Shown: positions 9,399 through 18,281, counted from the first letter of the stretch. The stretch is 64,000 nt of DNA from Denitrobaculum tricleocarpae (GCF_007004665.1 NZ_ML660053.1:62001-126000); one strand, 5' to 3'. A program made the numbers and translations. Notes: generated by a model from the letters alone, not told the origin.

Positions 9399-9800
9399 AC
9401 ATCGTCTCCCAGTATCATTGAGCTTTTGGACTAGCAGCCTAGTTCAGGGGTGTCTACCGCACTTACACCGATTTCAGGACGGGCACGCGTTCCTGTCAAT
9501 CATTGAGGTTAAATCCAGAGAATCCATGGGAGAATCTGTCGATTATTTGATTAAACTAAAACAAAATACGACATTTCCGCTCATCGGTCTCCCGTGCTAG
9601 TCTTAGTGCACGAACACAAATTGGTCACATCCAGACGGGTTTGCTTGCTTGTAGGGGTGAGGTATTGCTCCTAGGTGTTTCAGGTAGAAAATTCGGTGTT
9701 TAAGCCGGAACCAAGCAGCGGATACGGACGGGGATGTTGAATCAAAGTATAGACGGGCGACAAATTTAGGTCTTCAAGACCGATAGTCGAGAATTGCAAT
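9399..9800. other. Divergent intergenic region between potF and the lipoprotein-chvIG operon
   Basis: 402 bases without a supported gene. An AT-rich patch (about 9540-9575) could carry promoter elements for either side, but no consensus box stands out. A short open frame at 9418-9600 has no ribosome site or recognisable protein and was not called. Confidence 0.5.
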
Positions 9801-10490
9801 ATGATTCGTCCTTGGGCCGTAATGGGGCCGGTTTTCCTGCTGATATCCGGTTGTGCTCAGTTTGATCGGCAGGGTCCGGATCCGGAGGAAGTGCAAGCTT
9901 CGATCGAGTCCGATTCGACCGTGCCCATTGATCTGACTGAACCGGACGCAATGGAGCAGGCTCTTGTGACCCAAGGGCAGCCGCCGTTGCCGCGTCGTAA
10001 GCCCGAGACCCAACCTGCACCAACTCCGGCACCTGAAACGGTGGAGGAGGCCGATCCTGATATGTTGATCGGACTGGATTTTACGGTGACGCGGGCACTG
10101 CTTGGTGAGCCTGCTCAGCAGACCGAGCAGTCGCCGGCTAAGATTTGGACCTACAAGGGGCAGGAATGCATGTTGAACGTGTTTTTCTATCCCAGCGTGG
10201 AAGGCGGGGCGTTTCGTCTTCTGACCTACGAGGCGGAAGGCGGTGAAACACCGCCAGAGGAGGTCGCAGCGGACACGGATGCGGCAGCATCGCCGGCAGT
10301 GCCAACCACCGGTGAGGGGCAGGGCGCAGAGGAACAATCCGCGGAGGAGGTCTCTGCCTTCACTGCGACATGTTTCACTGCTTTGCTGCGTGAAGCCGAG
10401 CAAGAGCGCGAGTCGGAGCGTTTGAAGCAGGCACAGAGATCTTCGGAAAGCGGTCAATCACTAAACAAGGAGCCGCCACTGGCGGAATAG
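9801..10490 (+). CDS. Lipoprotein with acidic, proline-rich linker, upstream of chvI
   Basis: A 229-residue predicted lipoprotein. The signal peptide ends in the lipobox LISGC, with Cys about residue 17 as the lipidation site. A Pro/Glu-rich linker (about residues 25-85) leads to a compact block, LDFTVTRALLGEPAQQ ... IWTYKGQECMLNVFFYP, then an Ala/Glu/Thr-rich spacer and a short C-terminal block containing TCFTALLR. The start is the ATG of MIRPWAVMG. It is separated from chvI by 3 nt, so cotranscription is very likely. I cannot name the family. An envelope-side role linked to ChvG sensing is inferred from position only. Confidence 0.75.
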   Translation: MIRPWAVMGPVFLLISGCAQFDRQGPDPEEVQASIESDSTVPIDLTEPDAMEQALVTQGQPPLPRRKPETQPAPTPAPETVEEADPDMLIGLDFTVTRALLGEPAQQTEQSPAKIWTYKGQECMLNVFFYPSVEGGAFRLLTYEAEGGETPPEEVAADTDAAASPAVPTTGEGQGAEEQSAEEVSAFTATCFTALLREAEQERESERLKQAQRSSESGQSLNKEPPLAE

Positions 10491-10493
10491 TAA

Positions 10494-11288
10494 ATGGGGC
10501 AACCAATGGTTATTGAGGCAACTTACCCAAGAGTTGTCATCGTGGACGACGACGACCTGTTTCGTGAGTCCCTGGGGTTGAATCTCGCGGAAGAAGGCTA
10601 CGAAGTCGTTGATTTTCCGAGCGGCGATTCCGCCTTGAATTACCTGCTTAACGAGGAAGCGGCTGATGCGATCCTCCTGGACTGGCGTATGCCGGGTTTG
10701 GATGGTCTTGCCGTCTTGCGGCGACTCCGCGAGGCACGCCTTGAAACGCCGGTCATCTTCCTGACCATGCTCAGTGACGAGATTTACGAAGAAGCCGCTT
10801 TGAAATGGGGGGCGGTCGATTTTATCGATAAGTCCCGGCGTCTGCCGATTATCCTGCAGCGTCTCAAAATCATCACTGAGGGTGCAAAACCAACAGCAGT
10901 CCCGGGCGGAACCGACGCCGACGGTGGGGCTGCAGGCTTCAAACGCGGGCCGCTGGAGCTGCGTGACGATATTAACCGCGCTTTCTGGAACGATCACCAG
11001 ATCGATCTGACGCTGACGGAATTCGCAATCGTGCGTTTTTTGGCAACCCAAGCCGGTGGCGATGTGTCGTACCGTCAGATTTACGACATTGTCCACGGCA
11101 AAGACTTTGTTGCCGGCTACGGAACCGATGGCTTTAGAGCGAACGTCCGCTCCTTCATCAAACGGATCCGTAAGAAGTTCCGCGATGTTGACGATGGCTT
11201 CGACAGGATTGAGAACTATCCTGGGTTTGGCTACCGCTGGCGTGACGAGGAAGGCGAGACCACCTCTGGGGTTTACGGGGCCGGCTGA
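10494..11288 (+). CDS. chvI: ChvI-type response regulator
   Basis: A 264-residue OmpR-family regulator. The receiver domain has the acidic cluster VDDDD (residues 18-21), phospho-acceptor D63 in LLDWRMPGLDG and the Lys of FIDKSRR. The C-terminal winged helix (about residues 155-255) shows the ChvI-type LTEFAIVRFL, YRQIYDIVHG, RANVRSFIKRIRKKF and IENYPGFGYRW. ChvI regulates envelope, acid-stress and host-interaction genes in alphaproteobacteria. It is 3 nt after the lipoprotein gene and 2 nt before chvG. Confidence 0.93.
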   Translation: MGQPMVIEATYPRVVIVDDDDLFRESLGLNLAEEGYEVVDFPSGDSALNYLLNEEAADAILLDWRMPGLDGLAVLRRLREARLETPVIFLTMLSDEIYEEAALKWGAVDFIDKSRRLPIILQRLKIITEGAKPTAVPGGTDADGGAAGFKRGPLELRDDINRAFWNDHQIDLTLTEFAIVRFLATQAGGDVSYRQIYDIVHGKDFVAGYGTDGFRANVRSFIKRIRKKFRDVDDGFDRIENYPGFGYRWRDEEGETTSGVYGAG

Positions 11289-11290
11289 TC

Positions 11291-12889
11291 ATGGCGCGGG
11301 TGGAAGAGGCGCCCATGCTGCCGGGCGTCACGTCAAAGAGACCTTCGTCGCTGTGGCGCCTGTTCCATTCGATCGTTGGCAAATTCATTTTGCTGCTTAT
11401 CGTCTTCATCACCGTTCCCGTGATGCTCTATTCCGAATTTCGGCAGGCGGACCAGGATCGGCAGACACTGATCCTGAAAAGTGTGCGCGAGCAGGGCCGT
11501 ATCATCGCGGAGAGCCTGCGGCCCCTCATTGAGAGAGAAGGGCCGTCCCCCCTGCCGGCCCTGAACAGCGAGGTTAAGCGATATGCAACCTCGCAGAGCG
11601 GGGTGAAAGTGCTGTTTCGCCCCGCTGAGGAAGCGCGGGCACAGGCTTTCTACTTTGTGGCCGCCGAGCCCACACTGGCCGCCGCCGAGCTGGCGCGGGA
11701 GCGCGATAGCCTCGTTGAACGCGGTGTGTTTGATAATCTGGTGCAGAGTTGCCAGGTCGAATCGCCCATCGCCTTGCGGCATCAGCGGCCAAGCGGCAAG
11801 GAAGAGCTGCTGACATCGATCACGGCCATCACCACCAACGCTGGCTGCTGGGCGATTATCACGACCCACTCAACCGGTGAGTTTTTGGGAACTTCAATCG
11901 GTCAGCCTTACTGGAAGACTCTGGAAGTCCGGCTCGCCGGCATCATTTATCTCGTCATGGCCGCCATGACCATTGGCCTGTTTTTCAGTATTTGGCGCGG
12001 TTTGATGAGCTTCCGGGATCTCGCGCGCGATATTCGAATTGGACGCCTGGAGGGGGCGAACTTTTCCGTTCAGAACAAGGTGCCTGAACTCACTTTGGTT
12101 GCCGAAGAATTCGACCGGATGACGTCCTCGCTTCAAAACTCCGCTGACAGCATCAGGCTCGCGGCCGAAGACAACGCTCACGCTTTCAAGACGCCGATTG
12201 CCATTATGCGTCAGTCACTTGAGCCCCTGAAGCGCATCGTTCCGCCTGATAACCCCAGAGGCCAGCGCGCGTTGGACGTTATCGAAGAATCGGTTGACCG
12301 GCTCGATCATCTGGTCGCCAGTGCGCGGCGGCTTGACCAGGCCACGGCGGAGCTTTTGGATCCCCCGCGCCACGCGGTCGACCTCTCGCAATTGGTCGAG
12401 CGGATGCTGGCGGCCTATGTCAACACCTTCGACAGCCGCAGCATCGTGCTGGAGATGAAGATCGCCAAAGGCGTGATTGTCCGCGCCGGCGAGGACCTGT
12501 TGGAGACGGTGATCGAGAATGTGATAGACAATGCGATCGAAGCCTCGCCGCGCGGCACGACAGTGATCGTCGAGCTTGACCGGGAGCAATCCTGGGGCCG
12601 CCTGACCGTGAGCGACCGGGGGCCCGGCGTACCTTCAGGAGATCTGGAACGGATTTTCGAACGGTACGTCTCGCTGCGTCCACAGCAGCTGCCGCCGCCC
12701 GCGACTTCAAATAATGCAACCGGAGTGAGTAGGAATTCAACCCTGGGCGCCGAGGAGCAAAGCCCGCATTTGGGAATCGGTTTGTGGATCGTCCGCCGTA
12801 ACCTGCAGGCGATCGGGGGGGATGTTCGCGCTGAAAACCGCAAGGATGGCGGCCTTTCCATGATTTTGCGCTTACCCGTTGCGGGCTGA
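11291..12889 (+). CDS. chvG: ChvG-type sensor histidine kinase
   Basis: A 532-residue inner-membrane sensor. TM1 is near residues 22-45 (GKFILLLIVFITVPVMLY), a periplasmic sensor of about 170 residues follows, then TM2 near 215-235 (AGIIYLVMAAMTIGLFF), a HAMP linker and HisKA with H297 in NAHAFKTPIAIMRQ. The ATPase domain has N-box VIENVIDNAIEAS, G1 SDRGPGV, and a G2-like HLGIGLWIVRR near the end. A low-complexity insertion lies between G1 and G2, as is common in ChvG. Its partner is ChvI. Confidence 0.93.
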   Translation: MARVEEAPMLPGVTSKRPSSLWRLFHSIVGKFILLLIVFITVPVMLYSEFRQADQDRQTLILKSVREQGRIIAESLRPLIEREGPSPLPALNSEVKRYATSQSGVKVLFRPAEEARAQAFYFVAAEPTLAAAELARERDSLVERGVFDNLVQSCQVESPIALRHQRPSGKEELLTSITAITTNAGCWAIITTHSTGEFLGTSIGQPYWKTLEVRLAGIIYLVMAAMTIGLFFSIWRGLMSFRDLARDIRIGRLEGANFSVQNKVPELTLVAEEFDRMTSSLQNSADSIRLAAEDNAHAFKTPIAIMRQSLEPLKRIVPPDNPRGQRALDVIEESVDRLDHLVASARRLDQATAELLDPPRHAVDLSQLVERMLAAYVNTFDSRSIVLEMKIAKGVIVRAGEDLLETVIENVIDNAIEASPRGTTVIVELDREQSWGRLTVSDRGPGVPSGDLERIFERYVSLRPQQLPPPATSNNATGVSRNSTLGAEEQSPHLGIGLWIVRRNLQAIGGDVRAENRKDGGLSMILRLPVAG

Positions 12890-12916
12890 CACGCCTCGCC
12901 GGATACCTCCCGGGCG

Positions 12917-12932
12917 TTAAGGTTTTGTTAAC
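12917..12932 (+). promoter_or_regulatory. CtrA-type binding box
   Basis: Perfect TTAA-N7-TTAAC (TTAAGGTTTTGTTAAC), the full CtrA consensus of alphaproteobacteria. It lies 152 nt upstream of the small gene at 13084 and just after chvG. Confidence 0.6.
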
Positions 12933-13083
12933 CAAAATTAATCCATGTGCCAGCTCTGACACAGCTTGCGGATAAAGGGTGACACACAATTCGCACACCT
13001 ATCAATTTGTGACGAGGCTAGAGTTTATACACGGAGTCGGGACCGCTTCCGACAGGTAACCTGGTGTAGGGATTTTAGTCAGC

Positions 13084-13566
13084 ATGACGCTCGCATTCGC
13101 AGAAGCCATCAACTCAGAAACTGTCGATTTCACGGGTTACGATTACCCAGGGACTGGACTGTTTCTTTGCGATCTCGAGGCTACTTTGCGTCGTCTGCGA
13201 GGAATTCGGCTGCGTTTAACACTGTCACGGATCGATTTCCCGTTGGGACAGGAAGCCGCATTGGAACTTGCCACAGCGATTGACGACCACTCGGTGATCG
13301 CCGGTTATGACGCGAGCGGACGCCTGCTGATCCTCTACCTCGGTCCCCGTCCAGAAGGTCCGAGGGGTGACGCGGTTGCCTTCACAACCATCATGTCGAA
13401 GCTGCGCGAAGCGCTCGATCGTGAGGGACATGTCGGTATCGAGGGGGGGCGTATCGAAACCCTGCACGGCTGGTCAGACGCGCTGGCCGACTCCAAGTCG
13501 ATGCTGAGGGAGCTCGACCAGGTGCCGGCCATTCCACTTGCAGCCGTCATCGCCCACGCTGCCTGA
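13084..13566 (+). CDS. Unknown 160-residue protein downstream of a CtrA box
   Basis: A single gene between chvG and a convergent MATE exporter. The product has no signal peptide or membrane segment. Alternating strands and helices (RLRLTLSRIDFPLG, SGRLLILYLGPRP, AFTTIMSKLREAL) vaguely recall the alpha/beta layout of a degenerate GGDEF-type domain, but no GG(D/E)EF site is present, so I do not assign it. The ATG opens MTLAFAEAIN; an overlapping frame from 12966 is a shadow. Supporting evidence for a real gene is codon use like its neighbours and the upstream CtrA box. Confidence 0.65.
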   Translation: MTLAFAEAINSETVDFTGYDYPGTGLFLCDLEATLRRLRGIRLRLTLSRIDFPLGQEAALELATAIDDHSVIAGYDASGRLLILYLGPRPEGPRGDAVAFTTIMSKLREALDREGHVGIEGGRIETLHGWSDALADSKSMLRELDQVPAIPLAAVIAHAA

Positions 13567-13594
13567 CCTTCCATCTGCTCATGACAGAGTTGTG

Positions 13595-14938
13595 CTACTG
13601 GGCCGGAACCGCTTCCGGACGGGAAATGCTGCGCTCCAGAGCTGGATAGGCAATCCCGAGCGTCACAGCGCGCGCCACCATGAAAATCATCAGTGAAAGC
13701 CATAAGCCGTGGTTCCCGAGTGCCGGAACCAGGACGTAACAGGCGAGACCGAAGACCGCCAGCGAGACGACCATTGCATTGCGCATGGCTGCTGTCCGGG
13801 TCGCCCCGATAAAGAGCCCATCCAGAAGAAAGCTCGGTGCTGAGAGAAAAGGTGAGACGATCATCCACGGCAGGAACACGGCAGCGGCTTCGAGAACCTC
13901 CTCGATGTTCGTGAAGAGCCCAATGATCTCCGTCCCGAATACGGCATAGGCAATGGAGATGGCCAGCGTACTTGCGATTGTGAGGTAGGTGGCGGAGCGG
14001 ACAACGCGTTTGAAAGCGGAACGGTCTCTGGCGCCGACCGCGCCACCCCCCAGGATCTCCGCGGCGTGAGCAAAGCCGTCCAGCCCGTGTGACAAAAAGT
14101 GCTGCAGGTTGATCAGGATGGCATTCGCCGCCAAAAGCGCGTCGCTCATTGCGGCGCCCTGGGCGGTAAAGCTGCTGGTTGCCGCAATCAGGCAAAGATT
14201 CCGGATGAAGATATCGCGATTGACCCGGAACAGGGCCAGGAGGCGGTCGCGCCGCAAGATCTCGGGCCAATTCCAGGTGCCGCTCATACGGCGGACCGTG
14301 TGGTATACGATTGCCAACCCAAGAAGAGCGCCCGCAATCTCGGCCAGCAGAGTCGCGGCGGCCACGCCTTCCACGCCCCAACCGAACTCCAGGACAAAGA
14401 CAAGGTCCAGGACGATATTCACGCTGTTGACCATGATTTGCGTTGCCATGGCGGCCCAGGGCCGCTGCAATCCCAGCAGCCAGCCGATAACACCGTACTG
14501 GATCAGGGTGGCCGGTGCGCTCCAGATCCGGATGTCGTAATAGGCTTGCGCATTGGCTGTCACGCCTTCGCTGGCATCGATCAGCGGGAAAACGATTGCC
14601 GAGATGGGGGCTTGCAGCAGGATCAGAATCGCCCCAAGAAGCGCGCCAAGTGCCAGTGGGCGGACCAGGGTCGCCCGTACCTCAATGGGGTCGTCGGCGC
14701 CGTAGGCCTGCGCCGAGAAGCCTGTTGTGCCCATCCGCAGGAACCCGAGGCCCCAGAAGAGGAACGTGAAGATAATCGAGCCAATGGCCACGCCGCCAAT
14801 GAATTGCGGGCCCGGCAGGTGTCCCATCACGGCGGTATCAACCGCGCCCAGAAGCGGGCTCGTCAGATTGGTCAGAATGATCGGCCATGCCAGAGCCCAG
14901 ACCTTACGGGAGGTCTCCGACGCTTTGCTGTTCGACAA
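13595..14938 (-). CDS. MATE-family efflux transporter (DinF/NorM-like)
   Basis: A 447-residue integral membrane protein with about twelve hydrophobic segments in two similar halves. WALAWPIILTNLTSPLLGAVDTAVMGHL is the standard MATE first helix, and GFLRMGTTGFSAQAYGA the following motif. It resembles the DinF branch, which exports drugs or toxic metabolites using an H+ or Na+ gradient. It is transcribed towards the CtrA-box gene and divergent from the DgcN gene, with a diverged 140-bp repeat in the gap upstream. The substrate is unknown. Confidence 0.92.
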   Translation of the reverse strand: MSNSKASETSRKVWALAWPIILTNLTSPLLGAVDTAVMGHLPGPQFIGGVAIGSIIFTFLFWGLGFLRMGTTGFSAQAYGADDPIEVRATLVRPLALGALLGAILILLQAPISAIVFPLIDASEGVTANAQAYYDIRIWSAPATLIQYGVIGWLLGLQRPWAAMATQIMVNSVNIVLDLVFVLEFGWGVEGVAAATLLAEIAGALLGLAIVYHTVRRMSGTWNWPEILRRDRLLALFRVNRDIFIRNLCLIAATSSFTAQGAAMSDALLAANAILINLQHFLSHGLDGFAHAAEILGGGAVGARDRSAFKRVVRSATYLTIASTLAISIAYAVFGTEIIGLFTNIEEVLEAAAVFLPWMIVSPFLSAPSFLLDGLFIGATRTAAMRNAMVVSLAVFGLACYVLVPALGNHGLWLSLMIFMVARAVTLGIAYPALERSISRPEAVPAQ

Positions 14939-15020
14939 GGTGAAGTCCTGTTGGAATGCCCGCGGTCCGGTTCGGCGGCTCAGTATCGCAGTACCGGTGG
15001 CGCGATCCGTCCAGCCGATA

Positions 15021-15160
15021 CTAGAGCGGATTATGATCGGCCGGAACCGTTTTATGGTTTCGCCGGAACCTGTGCATATGATCCGGCTTTTCGAGTCAGA
15101 GCGAGATTCACCCGCATGACAGATCGCCTCTGGCGGTCTTGTCTAAGCTGGATCTGCTCG
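15021..15160. repeat. Diverged, inverted copy of the 140-bp composite element
   Basis: The reverse complement of 15098-15160 aligns with the first hairpin of copies 1 and 2 (shared blocks GAGCAGATCC, GGCGATCTGTC and GGTGAATC). The rest (15021-15097) ends in CTAGAGCGG like the outer edge of the second hairpin. Total length is the same 140 bp. Unlike the other copies it lies in the 5' gap between the divergent MATE and dgcN genes (14939-15307). That gap shows nothing else I can name. Confidence 0.6.
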
Positions 15161-15307
15161 CGTGATCTGAATTTGGCTCAGCATGAAAGCCCGCTTTGGC
15201 TTGCAAAGAGGGGGGTGTTTTCGGCAACATGCCGCGCCACCGGTCTTGGGCGATTTAATCTCCGGCCGGCTGGATCTCTACAACAGCTTACGCGCGGTAT
15301 CTTAAAA

Positions 15308-16306
15308 ATGGACATTCAGCATCCTTACCTCATGTTTCTCGGTGATGCGCCGGACCGGCTTGCGGCCAAAACTGCCCAGGGCGTCGCGGATTGGCGCCCG
15401 GAATGGTGTCTCGGTCAGTTCCGTATGGAGGGATGCAACGCGGATCTCCAGTTGCCCGATATGACCATGGAGGAGGCCGCGGCGGCCGGTGTGAAGACGG
15501 TTATTGTCGGGGTTGCGAACCGTGGCGGAGTCATCTCCAAACCCTGGATCGCCGTTCTGGAACGCGCGCTTGAGCTGGGCATGGATGTCGCTGCCGGTCT
15601 TCACAATCGCCTCAGCGATGTAGCGGTTCTGCGGGAAGTCGCGGCGCATCACGGACGCACGCTCTTCGACGTTCGCCATCCTCAGGAAGACTATGCGGTG
15701 GCGTCAGGCAAAAAACGCTCGGGAAAACGGGTTCTCGCAGTCGGAACGGACTGTTCCGTCGGTAAGATGTACACGACCCTCGCGATGGAAAAGGAAATGC
15801 GCACCCGAGGCTGGAATGCGGATTTCCGGGCGACCGGCCAGACCGGGATTTTCATTGCCGGAAGCGGCGTATCTATTGACGCGGTGGTCGCCGATTTTAT
15901 CTCCGGCGCGGTTGAAGCCATCAGCCCCGAGAATTCGGATGATCATTGGGATCTCATCGAAGGACAGGGCTCTCTCTTCCACGCCTCCTTCGCCGGGGTA
16001 AGCCTCGGTCTTCTGCACGGCGCTCAGGCCGATGCGCTGGTGCTCTGCCACGAGCCGACTCGCCCTCACATGCGCGGTCTGCCTGATTACAAATTGCCCA
16101 GCCTGGAAGACTGCATGTCAGCCAACCTCGCCGCGGCGCACTTGACCAACCCGGATGCCCGCTTTGTCGGAGTGGCGGTCAATACTTTCCACATGTCGCC
16201 TGAAGATGCCGGCAGCTACCTCCAGGAGGTCGAGAGCCGGCTCGGTCTTCCCGCCGTGGACCCCGTGCGCAACGGTGTCGGCCGCATTGTCGACCAGTTG
16301 AATTGA
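15308..16306 (+). CDS. dgcN: DUF1611 protein, DgcN-type D-glutamate N-acetyltransferase
   Basis: A 332-residue DUF1611 protein with a P-loop-like strand LAVGTDCSVGKMYT (about residues 139-152) and LIEGQGSLFHASFAGVSLGLLHGA. In the described DgcN-DgcA route DgcN acetylates D-glutamate to N-acetyl-D-glutamate. I take the ATG at 15308; the open frame extends far upstream but antisense to the MATE gene, so the longer form is not credible. It lies 22 nt before dgcA and the pair is followed by a glutamate-racemase gene, which supports a D-glutamate role. Confidence 0.85.
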   Translation: MDIQHPYLMFLGDAPDRLAAKTAQGVADWRPEWCLGQFRMEGCNADLQLPDMTMEEAAAAGVKTVIVGVANRGGVISKPWIAVLERALELGMDVAAGLHNRLSDVAVLREVAAHHGRTLFDVRHPQEDYAVASGKKRSGKRVLAVGTDCSVGKMYTTLAMEKEMRTRGWNADFRATGQTGIFIAGSGVSIDAVVADFISGAVEAISPENSDDHWDLIEGQGSLFHASFAGVSLGLLHGAQADALVLCHEPTRPHMRGLPDYKLPSLEDCMSANLAAAHLTNPDARFVGVAVNTFHMSPEDAGSYLQEVESRLGLPAVDPVRNGVGRIVDQLN

Positions 16307-16328
16307 AGCCGTTGGGAGTCCTCGATCT

Positions 16329-17321
16329 GTGAGCCTGGGAAATATCCAACTTGAGGTCCGGCAAGAGAGCTGGCCCATCGCCGGCAAGTTCACCATCTCG
16401 CGCGGCAGCAAGACGACGGCGGAGGTTGTGGTTGTCGAATTGACAGCCGGCGGCAAGACCGGGCGCGGCGAGTGCGTGCCCTACGCCCGTTATGGCGAGA
16501 CCATCGAGGGTGTGATCGGCCAGATCGAGAGCCAGCGTGATGCGCTGGCGGCTGGTCTCGACCGGATAGCCCTGCAGAAGGCTTTGCCGCCGGGAGCTGC
16601 GCGAAATGCGCTGGATTGCGCCTTTTGGGATCTGGAGGCCAAGAACAGTGGCAAACGGGTCTGGGAGCTTGCCGGCCTACCGGATCCGGCCCTTGTCAAG
16701 ACGGTCTATACTCTCTCACTGGACACGGCCGAGAACATGGGGGCTGCCGCCAGCCGAAATGCCGATCGTCCGCTGCTTAAACTGAAGCTTGCGGGTCCGG
16801 AGGATCTGGATCGGGTTCGGGCGGTCCGCAAAGCGGCGCCCGGTGCGAAGATTGTCGTGGATGCCAACGAAGGCTGGACGCTGGAACAATACGTCGCCTT
16901 CGCGCCTGAATTGGCCGAAATAGGCGTATCCATGATCGAACAACCGCTTCCGGCAGGCGAAGACGCAGGTCTGGCGGAAGTTGAACGCCCCGTGCCGGTC
17001 TGTGCGGACGAGTCCTGCCACGACGCCTCGACGCTCGCAGGACTGATCGACCGTTATGACATGATCAATATCAAACTAGACAAGACCGGTGGCCTGACCG
17101 AGGCCCTGCGCCTGAAGCAGGCGGCCGAGACGGCGGGTGTGGAGATTATGGTCGGTTGCATGATCGCGACATCTCTCTCAATGGCGCCGGCTATTTTAGT
17201 GGCGCAGAATGTGGCCATCGTCGACGTGGACGGTCCCTTACTGCTTGCGGAAGATCGCCCGGATGGTCTGTTTTTCGACGGCAGTCTGGTCTCGCCGTCC
17301 CAACCGTCGCTTTGGGGCTGA
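16329..17321 (+). CDS. dgcA: Enolase-superfamily N-acetyl-Glu racemase / dipeptide epimerase (DgcA-type)
   Basis: A 330-residue member of the muconate-lactonizing-enzyme subgroup. The N-terminal cap holds FTISRGSKTTAEVVVVEL. The barrel has LKLKLAG (general-base Lys of KxK), VVDANEGW and MIEQPLPAGED (metal Asp and Glu), CADESC (third metal ligand) and MINIKLDKTGG (second Lys). This matches both L-Ala-D/L-Glu epimerases and DgcA; adjacency to the DUF1611 gene favours racemising N-acetyl-Glu. The start is a GTG with GGGAG about 10 nt upstream. Confidence 0.87.
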   Translation: MSLGNIQLEVRQESWPIAGKFTISRGSKTTAEVVVVELTAGGKTGRGECVPYARYGETIEGVIGQIESQRDALAAGLDRIALQKALPPGAARNALDCAFWDLEAKNSGKRVWELAGLPDPALVKTVYTLSLDTAENMGAAASRNADRPLLKLKLAGPEDLDRVRAVRKAAPGAKIVVDANEGWTLEQYVAFAPELAEIGVSMIEQPLPAGEDAGLAEVERPVPVCADESCHDASTLAGLIDRYDMINIKLDKTGGLTEALRLKQAAETAGVEIMVGCMIATSLSMAPAILVAQNVAIVDVDGPLLLAEDRPDGLFFDGSLVSPSQPSLWG

Positions 17322-17372
17322 CGAGCTTCCACCTGGTTCGGGCAGCTGGAAGCTCCAGAGGGGTATCATTCA

Positions 17373-18254
17373 GTGATCGGTGTTTTCGACTCCGGCGATG
17401 GCGGCCTGACGGTGCTCAAAGCTCTGGTTCGGCGCCTGCCGGAACAGGATTTTCTGTATTTGGGTGATCATGCCAGGGCGCCGATCGGCGGGCGGGATCC
17501 GGAAGACATCTATAACCTGACCGTTGCGAACATCGATTACCTCTTTTCGCAGGGATGCCGTCTGGTGCTGCTCGCCTGTAACACGGCGTCCGCTGTGGCC
17601 CTGCGGCGGCTCCAGCAGACTTGGTTGCCGCAGCGCGATACGGAGCTGGGGCAGCCTGGACGGCGGGTGTTGGGAGTGCTTGTGCCGATGGTCGAGGCCA
17701 TCGCTAGGGTACCTTGGAACTCAGCAGGGCAGTCGATCGAGCAACAGGCGAACCCGACCCGATCCCGCGTTGCCATTTTCGCCACGCGCAGGACTGTGGA
17801 GACCGGCTCTTATCCTCTTGAGATCGGGCTTCGGGCGCCAAAGGTAGAGGTCGTTCAGCAGGCCTGTCCCGAGCTGGTTGCACGTATCGAAGCCGGTGCT
17901 TCCCGGGATGAACTTCGGGGAATGGTCGGGCGTTACGTGGAGGCCTTGTTGGCGCAAATGGAGGGCCGCATACCCGATACGGCGGTTTTGGGCTGCACGC
18001 ATTATCCGCTAGTTGCGCCCGCTTTTGCAGGCGCTTTGCCCCAGGGTGTCGAGCTGCTTGACCAACCCGGTCTGGTGGCTGAGAGCCTGGCGGACTATCT
18101 CTCGCGCCATCCTGCATTTGATAAAAAGGGCGGAGCGCAGCACGCGGGACCGCCAGTCCGCCGATTTATCACGACTGGTTCGGCGGAGTATGCCAGTGAG
18201 AAGGCAAGCCTCTTCTTCGGCGCGCCTGTCACATTTGAACACTGCGCGTTCTAA
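17373..18254 (+). CDS. murI: Glutamate racemase
   Basis: A 293-residue Asp/Glu racemase. FDSGDGGLTV opens the chain; the two catalytic cysteines are C69 in LACNTASA and C208 in LGCTHYPLV. It interconverts L- and D-glutamate to supply peptidoglycan. The third residue of the usual FDSG(V/I)GG is Asp. A hydrophilic insertion (about residues 85-125) makes it slightly longer than typical MurI. The start is a GTG after GAGGGG. It lies 51 nt after dgcA, so one cluster both makes and removes D-glutamate. Confidence 0.88.
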   Translation: MIGVFDSGDGGLTVLKALVRRLPEQDFLYLGDHARAPIGGRDPEDIYNLTVANIDYLFSQGCRLVLLACNTASAVALRRLQQTWLPQRDTELGQPGRRVLGVLVPMVEAIARVPWNSAGQSIEQQANPTRSRVAIFATRRTVETGSYPLEIGLRAPKVEVVQQACPELVARIEAGASRDELRGMVGRYVEALLAQMEGRIPDTAVLGCTHYPLVAPAFAGALPQGVELLDQPGLVAESLADYLSRHPAFDKKGGAQHAGPPVRRFITTGSAEYASEKASLFFGAPVTFEHCAF

Positions 18255-18281
18255 GCCAGACCTTACTCAGAAAGTGGGAGG

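Noticed and set aside
9774-10457. 227-residue minus-strand frame
   Set aside because: Antisense to the lipoprotein gene, which has a signal peptide, lipobox and operon context.
14099-15307. Long upstream extension of the DUF1611 frame (would give a 735-residue protein)
   Set aside because: Most of it is antisense to the MATE exporter and has no domain; the family begins at the ATG at 15308.
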